Assembly: GCA_012728975.1 (NCBI GenBank)
Contig: JAAYDZ010000016.1
Location: 1 to 64,000, forward strand
Length of the DNA: 64,000 nucleotides
Reading direction: 5' to 3'
DNA from: Bacteroidales bacterium
GTDB taxonomy: Bacteria; Bacteroidota; Bacteroidia; Bacteroidales; UBA932
Part shown: positions 49,238 through 59,572 of the stretch, piece after piece
Layout: each line of letters opens with the position of its first letter
Numbering within the stretch: position 1 is the stretch's first letter
The notes under the pieces: model-generated
What the model was told of the DNA's origin: nothing
Seen by the model: only the letters and a program-made list of their open reading frames with translations
The model's database searches: none
Position numbers and translations under genes: made by a program

Positions 49238-49705
49238 TTATTTCTTTTTTACAAATATTTTTTCGTCTTCAATAGAGTCTATGACAATTTCCGTACGTTC
49301 GTCAACAAGTCCGTCAATTGAACGCACTTCAAGGTCAAATCCTCTGATTTTTGCCCTTCCCATAGGGTTAAGGCGGGTAGTAGTGATTCCTTCCATCCCC
49401 GCTACGAGTCCTTTGGTCTCGGGATGGTCATCGACTTTGGCGTCGATATTGGTGTGGAGGGAGAGCTTTTTCCACGTTTTGGCACGGAGTGCGTAATAGA
49501 GCAGCACCGAAAGGAGTATAACTTCGCCCACAATGATGATTACACCCGCTCGGGGTCCCAGATGCGTAAATCCGAAGTAACAGGCAAGCACCAGGGACCC
49601 GACACCGAGTATGCCTGTAACGGCAAATCCCGGTATGAGAAGGATTTCTACAAGTATCAGGATTATACCCAATACAATTAGCATTATAATAAGTCCGGTT
49701 CCCAT
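49238..49705 (-). CDS. NfeD-like membrane protein
   Basis: TM helices then OB-like GMEGITTTRLNPMGRAKIRGFDLEVRS; adjacent to floA. Confidence 0.88.
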   Translation of the reverse strand: MGTGLIIMLIVLGIILILVEILLIPGFAVTGILGVGSLVLACYFGFTHLGPRAGVIIIVGEVILLSVLLYYALRAKTWKKLSLHTNIDAKVDDHPETKGLVAGMEGITTTRLNPMGRAKIRGFDLEVRSIDGLVDERTEIVIDSIEDEKIFVKKK

Positions 49706-49715
49706 AATATTTTGG

Positions 49716-51605
49716 TTATTTAATTGGTTCTGTGATTATTCCTTCCACACCATTGCCTTTGAGGATTCCGGCAAGTGCCTCTGCCTCCTCTCTTTCATCG
49801 AAAGGAGCTATTATGTAAAGTACTTTTCCATCTGAAATGCTCCTTACTATCTCTTTTGATGTGTTGTTTCTTATGATGGCCATTACAGCATCAGGAATAC
49901 CATCTGAAAAATTCTCCAGAATGATACGGTATTTTGTTCCGGCTGCAGGCAATTTCTCCGCTTTGCGGGCTTCATTGACTGAGATGCTTTTACCGTCACG
50001 ATAGGCCACCAGAAATGCTGAAGGGAAGCCTCTTTTCTTTACTACGTTGATTTGGGAGAGGGCTTCTTTGTATGAATAGAAAATACCTGCGGTGTAAAGA
50101 TATTTACCGGAGGTCTGTCTTCTCTCAAAGACAGGGCTCAATCCCTTGAGTTGGCGCAACTGAGCTTTATGTGAAACAACATAGAGTTGAATGGAGTAGG
50201 AGATACCCGGCGTATTGACAGGTTCTGCGATGACTGCGGTATCGAGGATGCGGAATGAGTAATCAAAAGTTTCTTTTGGTATCTCAATAGGAATGTCAAA
50301 GGGTTTTGAAACCCTCTGTTTGGTAAAAGTATATTGCTCGCTTGCGAATGAGGGAGTTTCCTGGGGTTTTTCCGAAATATCCTCGAGGTTTATGATGATG
50401 CCCTCCATCAGAAAATTCATCTCCATTTGTTGCAGTGCCCCCGTAGTGTTGTTTATCTCAGATTGAAGTACGATTGCGCGGTGTTCAGTTTCGAGCAGTA
50501 ACCTTGAGAGCGTTTGGATTTCTTGTTCATTCTCGGTGGAGGTGTAAAGCTCTCTCATCATCTCTAGGTCTTTACCTAGAGTAACCAAAGAGTCCTGCAG
50601 TCCACGCAAGGTGCTCAACAGAGTAGTGTAGTTCGAAAAGAGAGAGTCCGCTGCAGATGCGACGGGAGGTTCTTCACTTTGTTTCGGTACGGATGGGAGA
50701 TCCATTTCTACGGGTATCAGCGCAGCTATTCTTCGTGCTTGCTCCAGGGAAGCGATGGGTTTTTTGATCGGTTTATTTTCAAATTCCAGCACATATATGG
50801 TCATACTGTCCTTATGACAGCTTCTATTGGAGGCGAAGAGGGAAAAATTGCCGTCAGGAGTATTGCAAAATAGAAAATCGTCGAATGGTGAGGAGTAGGG
50901 AAATCCGAGATTCTCCGGTATTCCCCAGTCGTTGATTTCGTCATCCCATCTGCTTACAAAGAGGTCATATCCACCCATTCCGAAAAGTCCTTGAGAAGAA
51001 AAGTAGAGCTCCCTGCCGTTGCGGCTCAGGATGGGGAAGATGTCATCTTCGGGCGATGTGAGGTTTTCGTTGATTAGCGTAGGGTAACTCCAAAGAGTGT
51101 CTCCTAAGCAAGTGGAAGTATAGAGATTCCACGAGCCACTCTCATCCTGTGATGAAAATACTATATTCCTTATTCCCTCAGGAAAATAAATGGATGTATA
51201 ATAGTCATTAGGAAATGTGACGTCCGGAACGAAAGCATTTGGAATAGGGAGCCAGGACTCCTCTTCCATGTGTGAGTACCACAGAAAAAAGTCAGAGAGC
51301 GGTACAGTGATCGAGGAAAGGACTTTAGGTTCGGTGGCATAACTGAGCATATTGCGTCCATTCTCGCTACGCAAAATTCTCTCGAGCAGGTCTATCCTTT
51401 GAAGTGAATCACTATTTCTTTCGAGAAGAGAGTGCCATATTTCAAGTGCTTTGTCAAAATCATAGGTATCGTGCAATGCCTGGGCGCGGCGTATTTCCAC
51501 ACTATAGTCCTGACCCATAATGCATGTTGCCGCAAAAAGTGTCAGAATTAGAAAAAAAGCCTTGTCTATGCACCTGCATCTCATAATTACTGCCGAAAAA
51601 ACCAA
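49716..51605 (-). CDS. PD40-like propeller protein with C-terminal SPOR-like domain
   Basis: IFPILSRNGRELYFSSQGLFGMGGYDLFVSRWD (PD40-like), internal coiled coil, C-terminal repeats resembling SPOR (YKEALSQINVVKKRGFPSAFLVAYRDGKSIS). Confidence 0.65.
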   Translation of the reverse strand: MVFSAVIMRCRCIDKAFFLILTLFAATCIMGQDYSVEIRRAQALHDTYDFDKALEIWHSLLERNSDSLQRIDLLERILRSENGRNMLSYATEPKVLSSITVPLSDFFLWYSHMEEESWLPIPNAFVPDVTFPNDYYTSIYFPEGIRNIVFSSQDESGSWNLYTSTCLGDTLWSYPTLINENLTSPEDDIFPILSRNGRELYFSSQGLFGMGGYDLFVSRWDDEINDWGIPENLGFPYSSPFDDFLFCNTPDGNFSLFASNRSCHKDSMTIYVLEFENKPIKKPIASLEQARRIAALIPVEMDLPSVPKQSEEPPVASAADSLFSNYTTLLSTLRGLQDSLVTLGKDLEMMRELYTSTENEQEIQTLSRLLLETEHRAIVLQSEINNTTGALQQMEMNFLMEGIIINLEDISEKPQETPSFASEQYTFTKQRVSKPFDIPIEIPKETFDYSFRILDTAVIAEPVNTPGISYSIQLYVVSHKAQLRQLKGLSPVFERRQTSGKYLYTAGIFYSYKEALSQINVVKKRGFPSAFLVAYRDGKSISVNEARKAEKLPAAGTKYRIILENFSDGIPDAVMAIIRNNTSKEIVRSISDGKVLYIIAPFDEREEAEALAGILKGNGVEGIITEPIK

Positions 51606-51644
51606 ACAAAAATAGGAAATACTTTATATATTAAAAAATAATCG

Positions 51645-51652
51645 TAATTTTG
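51645..51652 (+). promoter_or_regulatory. -7 element TAATTTTG for secDF
   Basis: TAnnTTTG match about 50 bp before the secDF ATG. Confidence 0.45.
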
Positions 51653-51702
51653 CCCTTCTTTTCGGAATATAAGGACAATAAATAATTTTAAAATATAAAA
51701 GT

Positions 51703-54700
51703 ATGCAAAGTAAAGGCGCCATCACATTTGTGGCAATTTTGATCGGACTGGCCTGTGTTTTCCAGCTGTCATTTACAGCGGTTACATACATTCACGAAAA
51801 CAAAGCTTCCAAGTATGCTGAGGAAGTCGTTGTTGCAGAGCAGTCCAAGCCTTCGTTCAGCGAAATCTCGGAGCTGGACCAAGCATTTTATCTTGACGGA
51901 ATAAGAACAGAGGCCAAGAGCAAATATCTCGATTCTATAGCCAACAAGAAAATTTATTTGGGTTATACCTACAAAGAAGTTAAAGAGAAAGAGCTCAACC
52001 TCGGTCTTGATCTTAAGGGCGGTATGAACGTGATGCTACAGCTTGATATGGCTGAGTTAGTGCGTTCCTGTGCACGTGAAAAGACCACTCCTGAGTTTGA
52101 CCAGGCAATGGCGCTTGCAAGGAGTAGAGCAGCAGAGACTCATACGGACTTCATCACTCTCTTTGCGGAGGCATGGAACGAAGTGGCTCCTAATCAGAGA
52201 ATGTCATTCGACATTGACCTTGACAAGCTTAGCGGTGATATAAGGAACAAATCCAGGGTTACCAATGAGGAGATTATTTCTCTCCTTCAGGGAGAGGCGG
52301 ATGCCGTTATCAATAATTCCTACACCGTTGTGGAGAGGCGTATCAACCAGTTTGGTGTAGCACAGCCCAATATTCAGAAGATTGCTCGTACAGGTCGAAT
52401 CCTTGTGGAGCTTCCCGGCGTAAAAGAGCCTGAACGTGTCAGAAAACTTCTTCAGGGTACCGCATCTCTCGAATTCTGGCAGACATATACATATCAGGAA
52501 ATTCAACCCTTCCTCAATGAACTCAACAATGAAATCCGCGAACGCAATGAAGCACTTGAGGCGGAGGCAGCAACTGCAGATACAGTTGAGTTGGAAGATC
52601 CTGAAGACAGTGAACTTAAGAGTATTGAAGAGGAACTTGCAGCAGCTACCGGTGACGTGAGTACCAGTGCTTCCGCGGTGGAGAAAGCCAATCCTCTTTT
52701 CGCAAAGCTTCAGCCATTCGGTGGCAATACAGCTTGTCTTGGTCTTGCACATTATCGCGATACAGCCGCAATCAACGCATGGTTCCGCGATACCCATATC
52801 GAGTTTCCCAACGACTTTGTGCCCGCGTGGAGTTTCAAGGCATTCAGTGGTCCGGGCGTGGAGCTTGACACATACTACGAACTCATAGCCCTCAAGAATA
52901 TAGCCGGAAAAGGTGCAGTTCTTGATGGATCAGTTATCACATCAGCAAGAGTCAACTACAACCAGATGACTGCCGCTGCTGAGGTAAGTATGACAATGAA
53001 TAGCGCAGGTGCCGCCAGATGGGAGGTGATCACTGAGCAAAACATTGGTAAGCAGATTGCCATAGTAATGGATGGTTCCGTATATTCATATCCTAACGTA
53101 CAGAATAAGATTTCCGGAGGTAATTCTCAGATTACAGGTAGGTTTACTCAAGCTGAGGCTGATGACCTTGCTACTGTACTTAAGTCAGGAAAACTTTCAA
53201 CTCCTGCCCGCATTGTTCAAGAGCAGGTAGTAGGTCCCTCACTTGGTGGTGCTTCCATTAGATCGGGTATGATCTCATTCGCAATCGCATTCTTGCTTGT
53301 GTTGCTCTATATGGCGCTGTTCTATAGGAGAGCCGGTATCTATGCAGACATTGCGTTGCTCTGCAACGTGCTTTTCCTCTTCGGCGCCTTAGTCTCATTC
53401 GGTGCAGTTCTTACATTGCCCGGTATTGCCGGTCTTGTACTGACGATGGGTATGGCGGTCGATGCCAACGTTATCATATATGAGCGTGTTAAAGAGGAGC
53501 TCAGAGCGGGCAAGGCACTCCGTTTGGCTATTGCTGACGGTTATAAGAACGCTTATTCGGCTATTATAGACGGTCAGTTGACCACTATAATCACGGGTAT
53601 TATACTCTATTTCTTCGGTTCCGGTGCAGTGAAAGGTTTTGCCGCCGTATTGATCATCGGTATCATAACCTCCGTATTGACTTCCATTTTCATCACCCGT
53701 CTCCTTATGGAAGCAAGACTCAAGAGAAATAAGGATATTTCTTTTGATTCTCCTGCAACCAAGAACTTCCTCAAGGATACGAAGGTCAACTTCCTCGGTA
53801 TGAGAAAGTGGGCATATATAGCCTCCGGTGTCGTAATTTTGATTTGTTTCGTATCTTTCTTTACCAAGGGCTTTACATTCGGTGTTGATTTCAGCGGAGG
53901 ACGTACTTATGTGGTAAGATTTGATGCTCCGGTAACTCCCGAGGAGGTACGTGCAGCCACAATGGAGGAATTTGGCGAAGCCGCAGAGGTAAAACAATTC
54001 GGAGGCGCCAGCCAAATGAGGATTACCACCAAATATAAAGTGAGTGATCAGTCTCAGGAGGTTGACAAAGAGGTTGAGGCCAAGCTCTATGAGGCTCTGA
54101 AAGACTTCTATGCTACGCCACTCACTCTCGACGGTTTTACGTCAACTCTTGACAACCCTAACGGTATCATAAGTTCGGACCGTGTGGATGCATCAGTCGC
54201 AAGCGAAATGCAGAGAGATGCCATTATCGCAGTTATCTTTTCCCTGATTGCTATTTTCGGCTACATAGCGATCAGATTCCGCAACTGGACCTGGGGTGTT
54301 GGCGGTGTCTCTTCACTTATTCACAACACCATCATTGTAGTAGGATTCTTCTCAATCTTTACGGGAGTTCTTCCATTTACTCTTGACGTTGACCAGCAAT
54401 TTATTGCAGCGGTATTGACTATCATCGGTTACTCTATCAATGACAACGTGGTGATATTTGACCGTATCCGTGAATACAGGACTCTCTATCCCAACCGTCC
54501 TCTCTATCAGAACGTAAATGAGGCTCTTAATAGTACGCTTTCCAGGACAATAAATACTGCCCTTACTACTTTGATTGTGCTTATTGCAATCGCTATTTTC
54601 GGTGGTGAGAGCATTCGAGGCTTCTCGGTTGCACTTGCACTTGGTGTTGCAGTAGGTACTTACGCTTCTATCTTTGTAGGAACTCCGATTATGTATGATC

Positions 54701-54753
54701 TCAATGTTCGCAAGGAGAAGAAACTTGAAGTAAAAACCGCTAAGAAGAAATAA
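51703..54753 (+). CDS. secDF: Fused protein translocase subunit SecDF
   Basis: SecD LGLDLKGGMNVMLQLD, SecF FGVDFSGGRTYVVRFD, conserved TM motifs (GMAVDANVIIYERVKEELRAG; GYSINDNVVIFDRIRE). Confidence 0.95.
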   Translation: MQSKGAITFVAILIGLACVFQLSFTAVTYIHENKASKYAEEVVVAEQSKPSFSEISELDQAFYLDGIRTEAKSKYLDSIANKKIYLGYTYKEVKEKELNLGLDLKGGMNVMLQLDMAELVRSCAREKTTPEFDQAMALARSRAAETHTDFITLFAEAWNEVAPNQRMSFDIDLDKLSGDIRNKSRVTNEEIISLLQGEADAVINNSYTVVERRINQFGVAQPNIQKIARTGRILVELPGVKEPERVRKLLQGTASLEFWQTYTYQEIQPFLNELNNEIRERNEALEAEAATADTVELEDPEDSELKSIEEELAAATGDVSTSASAVEKANPLFAKLQPFGGNTACLGLAHYRDTAAINAWFRDTHIEFPNDFVPAWSFKAFSGPGVELDTYYELIALKNIAGKGAVLDGSVITSARVNYNQMTAAAEVSMTMNSAGAARWEVITEQNIGKQIAIVMDGSVYSYPNVQNKISGGNSQITGRFTQAEADDLATVLKSGKLSTPARIVQEQVVGPSLGGASIRSGMISFAIAFLLVLLYMALFYRRAGIYADIALLCNVLFLFGALVSFGAVLTLPGIAGLVLTMGMAVDANVIIYERVKEELRAGKALRLAIADGYKNAYSAIIDGQLTTIITGIILYFFGSGAVKGFAAVLIIGIITSVLTSIFITRLLMEARLKRNKDISFDSPATKNFLKDTKVNFLGMRKWAYIASGVVILICFVSFFTKGFTFGVDFSGGRTYVVRFDAPVTPEEVRAATMEEFGEAAEVKQFGGASQMRITTKYKVSDQSQEVDKEVEAKLYEALKDFYATPLTLDGFTSTLDNPNGIISSDRVDASVASEMQRDAIIAVIFSLIAIFGYIAIRFRNWTWGVGGVSSLIHNTIIVVGFFSIFTGVLPFTLDVDQQFIAAVLTIIGYSINDNVVIFDRIREYRTLYPNRPLYQNVNEALNSTLSRTINTALTTLIVLIAIAIFGGESIRGFSVALALGVAVGTYASIFVGTPIMYDLNVRKEKKLEVKTAKKK

Positions 54754-54780
54754 TTCCCTAAAAGAATAATTTTAATTTCA

Positions 54781-54816
54781 AATAAGAGCAAATCTTCGGT
54801 TTGCTCTTATTTTTTG
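54781..54816 (+). terminator. Terminator downstream of secDF
   Basis: AATAAGAGCAAA-TCTTCGG-TTTGCTCTTATTTTTTG. Confidence 0.85.
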
Positions 54817-54824
54817 TAACTTTG
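54817..54824 (+). promoter_or_regulatory. -7 element TAACTTTG for tnaA
   Basis: Consensus match 29 bp before the tnaA ATG, directly abutting the secDF terminator. Confidence 0.45.
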
Positions 54825-54852
54825 TAGCCGTTTAATATTAAAAATTATAATT

Positions 54853-56232
54853 ATGGACTTACCTTTTGCAGAATCTTATAAGATAAAGACAGTTGAAAGT
54901 CTTAAGCGTAGTATACGCGCTGAGAGAGAGAAGTGGATTGCCGAGGCTAAATACAATCTCTTCAACCTCAAGAGCGATTATGTATTCATAGATCTTCTTA
55001 CCGATTCCGGTACCGGAGCAATGAGTGACAAACAGTGGGCAGCCATTATGGAAGGCGACGAAAGTTATGCCGGTGCAAGGTCCTATTATGCCCTTAAAGA
55101 GTCGATCGAGGAGGTGACGGGGTTCCGCTACTTCATCCCCACACATCAAGGCAGGGCGGCTGAAAACGTGCTTTTCTCGGCAATTATCAAAGAGGGAGAC
55201 ATACTCCCCGGAAATTCGCATTTTGATACCACTAAAGGTCACATCGAATTTCGCAAGGCATATGCAATTGACTGCACAATCGATGAAGCTAAGGATACCG
55301 AACTTGAAATTCCCTTCAAGGGAAATATAGATCTTGATAAACTTGAGAATGTCTTGAAGAGCAATCCTGTGGAAAAAATTCCTGCAATAGTACTTACAGT
55401 GACAAACAATACAGCCGGAGGTCAGCCCGTATCGATGGCAAATGTCAAAGGCGTGGCCGGTCTGGCAAAAAAATATGGCGTAAAACTGCTGATTGACTCA
55501 GCCCGTTTTGCTGAAAATGCATATTTTATCAAAACCCGTGAAGAGGGTTATCAGGATAAGGAGATAAGAGAAATTACCCGCGAATTGTTTTCATACGCGG
55601 ATATGATGACGATGTCCTCAAAAAAGGATGCTATCGTCAATATAGGTGGTTTCGTGGCTTTCAGGGCTGAAGAGGATATGCAGAAATGCCATATGTATTG
55701 CATTATGAATGAAGGTTATTTGACCTATGGCGGACAGGCAGGCAGGGATATGAATGCACTTGCTCAAGGCTTGCGCGAAGGCACCGAGTTTGATTATCTC
55801 GAGACACGTATCAGGCAGGTAGAGTATCTGGGCAAAAAACTGGATGAATATGGTATCCCTTACCAAAGACCTGCGGGCGGACATGCCATTTTTGTGGATG
55901 CTAAAAAAATTCTCACAAAGGTTCCAAAAGAGGAGTTTATAGCTCAGACGCTCGGTATAGAACTCTACTTGGAAGCCGGTATCCGCAGTGTTGAGATAGG
56001 AGCGCTTCTCGCAGACCGCGATCCCGTGACCAAAGAAAATCGCTATCCCGCACTCGAATTACTTCGTCTTGCAATTCCGCGTCGTGTCTATACCAACAAT
56101 CATATGGATTATATCGCTGCTGCTCTCAAAAATGTATATGATCGCCGGGAGAGCATTACACGGGGCTACGTTATAACAAAGGAGCTCCCGATTATGAGAC
56201 ACTTTACTGTAGAGCTGGAAAAAGCAGAGTAG
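54853..56232 (+). CDS. tnaA: Tryptophanase
   Basis: DLLTDSGTGAMSDKQW, FDTTKGHIEF, SARFAENAYFIK, MSSKKDAIVNIGGF. AGIRSVEIG (not the SMERG of tyrosine phenol-lyase) and MRHFTVELE favour tryptophanase. Confidence 0.88.
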   Translation: MDLPFAESYKIKTVESLKRSIRAEREKWIAEAKYNLFNLKSDYVFIDLLTDSGTGAMSDKQWAAIMEGDESYAGARSYYALKESIEEVTGFRYFIPTHQGRAAENVLFSAIIKEGDILPGNSHFDTTKGHIEFRKAYAIDCTIDEAKDTELEIPFKGNIDLDKLENVLKSNPVEKIPAIVLTVTNNTAGGQPVSMANVKGVAGLAKKYGVKLLIDSARFAENAYFIKTREEGYQDKEIREITRELFSYADMMTMSSKKDAIVNIGGFVAFRAEEDMQKCHMYCIMNEGYLTYGGQAGRDMNALAQGLREGTEFDYLETRIRQVEYLGKKLDEYGIPYQRPAGGHAIFVDAKKILTKVPKEEFIAQTLGIELYLEAGIRSVEIGALLADRDPVTKENRYPALELLRLAIPRRVYTNNHMDYIAAALKNVYDRRESITRGYVITKELPIMRHFTVELEKAE

Positions 56233-56312
56233 TGGTGCGAGTTACGCGTTGCGGGTTACGGATTGTAGAGTTGTTTCGAATAGGGAGTATTAAGTAAATC
56301 ACTATATCTCCT

Positions 56313-56359
56313 AACAACAAAGCCCCGAAGTTTTTTCACTTTCGGGGCTTTGTTGTTGC
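56313..56359. terminator. Long perfect-palindrome terminator between tnaA and the DUF2723 gene
   Basis: AACAACAAAGCCCCGAAG-TTTTTTCA-CTTTCGGGGCTTTGTTGTT. Confidence 0.75.
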
Positions 56360-56432
56360 TGTTGGCCACTCAGAACTCATGATCTCAACACGTACCCTGC
56401 AATTCACACCACTCACCACTACACACTACATA

Positions 56433-59400
56433 CTATAATTCTACTAACCGGCGTTTGATTGAGTTGGCAAACTCTTTCTGATCGTATCGCTCAAAAATGT
56501 TTACAACATAGTAGAGCAGAGTTACATTTGTGTCCAGTTCCCTGGTTGAGAGAACGTCGTTACCATGAGGTGTTGCAAAGAATCTTGCCATCTGTAAAGT
56601 CTCTTCTACAAATTGGTCAGCAAGCGCTATTGCCTTTTGGCTCTTACCTATAATCAGGTATTGTTCTATCATATCCATGATCGAATACTCATTGATAGAG
56701 TGCAAAAATGTGATATTATAGGGGAAGTTCTTTCTGGGCATGATATCTAAAGCCATATCCAGTAATGTTTCGGCCTTTTGAGTCTTTCCGCTCTGTATGA
56801 GTTTTCTTGAAACCTTGGCAAACATCTCCCTTACCGGTTGAACGGCCATAAACGAGTAGATATTTTGGTAATCCACATGGATTGTAGTGTCTTTGAGCGA
56901 ATCAAATCTGTATGTTTCTGTGATTATTTTATACATTTTATCTTCGTCAATCTGAGGATTATCACGCGTGTCAGGAGTGTATATGGGTACAAATTTGTTA
57001 GCCATACCATCGGACTGGAACCATTTTTCAAGCCCTAAATCCAGGTCGGACCCGGTTGTAACACAGTAAACCGGCCTGTCCCATTGGTAAGTGGAGAGGA
57101 AGTCCAGTATTATGAGAGAGGTCTTGCCTATCCTGTCGGCATCTATGTTGAGCACAACAGTATCCACAATTTTGTCATAATCCTTTTCAGCCACAATTCC
57201 ATACTTTTTGACATTCTCCTTATTGACGGGAATTAACAACTGCTTGGCGGGGAGGAAGTCAGTCTTTCCATCAGAGAGTCTATACTGCGGATTGCGGAAA
57301 ATATCGATTGCCTGTGAGGCCAGGATCGGTCTGTCGATAGCATTTATCACATAAGGATAATCGTTTGTGCCGTATAGATACTGAACTCTCGGTATGGTAA
57401 TTTTCAGAGGTTCTGAATCGTATTGCTTGCATTGCATCTGGTCAATGTACCAGTCTGTGCCGAGAAGCGATGTGTTGACTATACGCACATCAGTACGGAC
57501 TTCCTCCACCTCCTGCTGATACCAGAGAGGGAAGGTATCATTGTCTCCATAAGTAATCAAGATTGCATTGGGGTCCGTTCCGGCAAGATAATTATATCCC
57601 CAATCGTTTGCCGTATAGCGTCCGCTGCGGTCGTGATCATCCCAGTTTTCGCATCCCATCAGAATTGCGACACCAAGACACAGGGCGGTCGCTACTCCTG
57701 CGCCTGCTATGGCAGCACCGCCTTCTTTCTTTTTGTGGATTTTTTCGATCCAGCTCTGGATTGCCATTACCGCCAGGCCTATCCAGATGGTAAAGACATA
57801 GAATGAACCCGCATAAGCGTAGTCACGTTCGCGCACCTGGAAGGGTTGCTGGTTTAAGTAAACCACAATGGCGATCCCGGTGAGGATAAAAAGCAGCGAG
57901 GTTACCCAGCAGTTGCGTTCATCTTTGCGTAGTTGGAAGAAGAATCCTATCAGACCAAGTATCAGAGGGAGGAAATAATAATGATTTTTAGCCCTATTGT
58001 TTTTAAGGATGTCCGGTGCCTCGGATTGGTCTCCCAGACGCATTCGGTCAATAAATCCGATACCGCTCTCCCAGTTGCCTGAAATCAGGTCGGAGGGCTC
58101 TTGTCCGTGGAAATCATTCTGCCTTCCGGCAAAATTCCACATAAAGTAGCGGAAATACATATAATTGAGCTGATAATCGAAGAAAAATCTCAGATTATCC
58201 TTGAATTTAGGCATCTGAATTACCTGTCTTTCACCCCTGATTGTTATCGTACGGTTGTTCTTAACCTTTGCGTAGCTATCATATAATTTGATATATTTTT
58301 GATCAAATGCATTCCACATCCTCGGAAAGAACATTTTTGCCTTCGAAGGAAAAATCACTTCTATGTTTTCCGCTTTGTAGTAACGATCGTCGAGAGGGGT
58401 ATAATAATGCACCTTTTTAGTATCATATGGTGAGGTGTAGGCCTGTCCATAAATGATCGGATTGCTGCCGTACTGCTCACGGCTTAGGTATCTTACCAGT
58501 GTATAGGGATTATCGGGTTGATACTCATTGGTCGGAGTATTTGCGCTCGCACGGATAACCACAACGGCAAAGGTCGAAAAACCGATAAGGATAGTGGTAA
58601 AAGAGAGCACAATAGTATGTAAAATAGCTTTATCCCTTTTTCTAAGCCGGTACATTCCTACGAAACAGACTACAAGGAGCAGCACGAGGAATATCGTTGC
58701 ACCCAGATTGAAAGGAGCACCGAAACCGTTTACAAATATTCTGTCAACGAAACCGGCAATTCTCGGTAAATACTGTACAACCCCGATCATTATAGCCAAA
58801 ATGATTGCACCAGAGAGGAGAAGCATCCCGATACCGCTTTTCCAGTTGACTTTTTGTGCCTTTTTGTAATAAATAATGAAAGTTATGGCGGGAATCGCCA
58901 GAAGGTTGAGCAGATGCACACCTATGGAGAGACCCATCAGAAAGGATATCAGTATAATCCATCGGTTGGCATATTTGCTATCAGCCTCCTCTTCCCACTT
59001 TAGGATTGCCCAAAAGACGACTGCCGTAAAGAGGGAAGACATAGCATATACTTCAGCCTCGACTGCAGAAAACCAGAATGTATCGGAAAAGCAGTATGCG
59101 AGCGCTCCAACTACACCGGCCCCATAAATCGCTATTGCATTGGCTATGGAAAGATCTTTGCCACTCTTCTCGTTGAGTCGCATGCCCAGATGGACAATTG
59201 TCAGATAGAGGAAAAAGATGGTGAAAGCCGAGCAGAGAGCACTCATAACATTGACTGCCGCCGCAGCTTGCATCTTGCCCGTAAACATTGTGAAAAATCG
59301 GGCAAAAAGCTGGAAAACCGGGTTCCCTGGCGGGTGTCCTACTTCAAGTTTGTAGGAAGATGCGATAAATTCACCGCAATCCCAAAAACTGGTAGTAGGC

Positions 59401-59489
59401 TCGATGGTCATAAGATAGACAACTGCCGCAACCAGTAGGATTACCGATGCAATGATTCTGTTGTAAAGGGTGAATTTCCTTGAATTCAT
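56433..59489 (-). CDS. DUF2723-family membrane protein (protein O-mannosyltransferase-like)
   Basis: YLMTIEPTTSFWDCGEFIASSYKLEVGHPPGNPVFQLFARFF, multiple TM helices, large C-terminal domain. Confidence 0.9.
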   Translation of the reverse strand: MNSRKFTLYNRIIASVILLVAAVVYLMTIEPTTSFWDCGEFIASSYKLEVGHPPGNPVFQLFARFFTMFTGKMQAAAAVNVMSALCSAFTIFFLYLTIVHLGMRLNEKSGKDLSIANAIAIYGAGVVGALAYCFSDTFWFSAVEAEVYAMSSLFTAVVFWAILKWEEEADSKYANRWIILISFLMGLSIGVHLLNLLAIPAITFIIYYKKAQKVNWKSGIGMLLLSGAIILAIMIGVVQYLPRIAGFVDRIFVNGFGAPFNLGATIFLVLLLVVCFVGMYRLRKRDKAILHTIVLSFTTILIGFSTFAVVVIRASANTPTNEYQPDNPYTLVRYLSREQYGSNPIIYGQAYTSPYDTKKVHYYTPLDDRYYKAENIEVIFPSKAKMFFPRMWNAFDQKYIKLYDSYAKVKNNRTITIRGERQVIQMPKFKDNLRFFFDYQLNYMYFRYFMWNFAGRQNDFHGQEPSDLISGNWESGIGFIDRMRLGDQSEAPDILKNNRAKNHYYFLPLILGLIGFFFQLRKDERNCWVTSLLFILTGIAIVVYLNQQPFQVRERDYAYAGSFYVFTIWIGLAVMAIQSWIEKIHKKKEGGAAIAGAGVATALCLGVAILMGCENWDDHDRSGRYTANDWGYNYLAGTDPNAILITYGDNDTFPLWYQQEVEEVRTDVRIVNTSLLGTDWYIDQMQCKQYDSEPLKITIPRVQYLYGTNDYPYVINAIDRPILASQAIDIFRNPQYRLSDGKTDFLPAKQLLIPVNKENVKKYGIVAEKDYDKIVDTVVLNIDADRIGKTSLIILDFLSTYQWDRPVYCVTTGSDLDLGLEKWFQSDGMANKFVPIYTPDTRDNPQIDEDKMYKIITETYRFDSLKDTTIHVDYQNIYSFMAVQPVREMFAKVSRKLIQSGKTQKAETLLDMALDIMPRKNFPYNITFLHSINEYSIMDMIEQYLIIGKSQKAIALADQFVEETLQMARFFATPHGNDVLSTRELDTNVTLLYYVVNIFERYDQKEFANSIKRRLVEL

Positions 59490-59548
59490 AATATCTGTTA
59501 TAATCTATATACTTTTATACAAGCAACAAAGTTAAAAATATTTATGAC

Positions 59549-59556
59549 TACCTTTG
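59549..59556 (+). promoter_or_regulatory. -7 element TACCTTTG for the SUI1 gene
   Basis: TAnnTTTG 16 bp before the ATG at 59573. Confidence 0.45.
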
Positions 59557-59572
59557 CAAAAAAAGAACCACT

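Noticed and set aside
53395-54015. 206-aa minus-strand ORF within secDF
   Set aside because: Antisense to the conserved SecD/SecF junction; composition looks like a shadow ORF.
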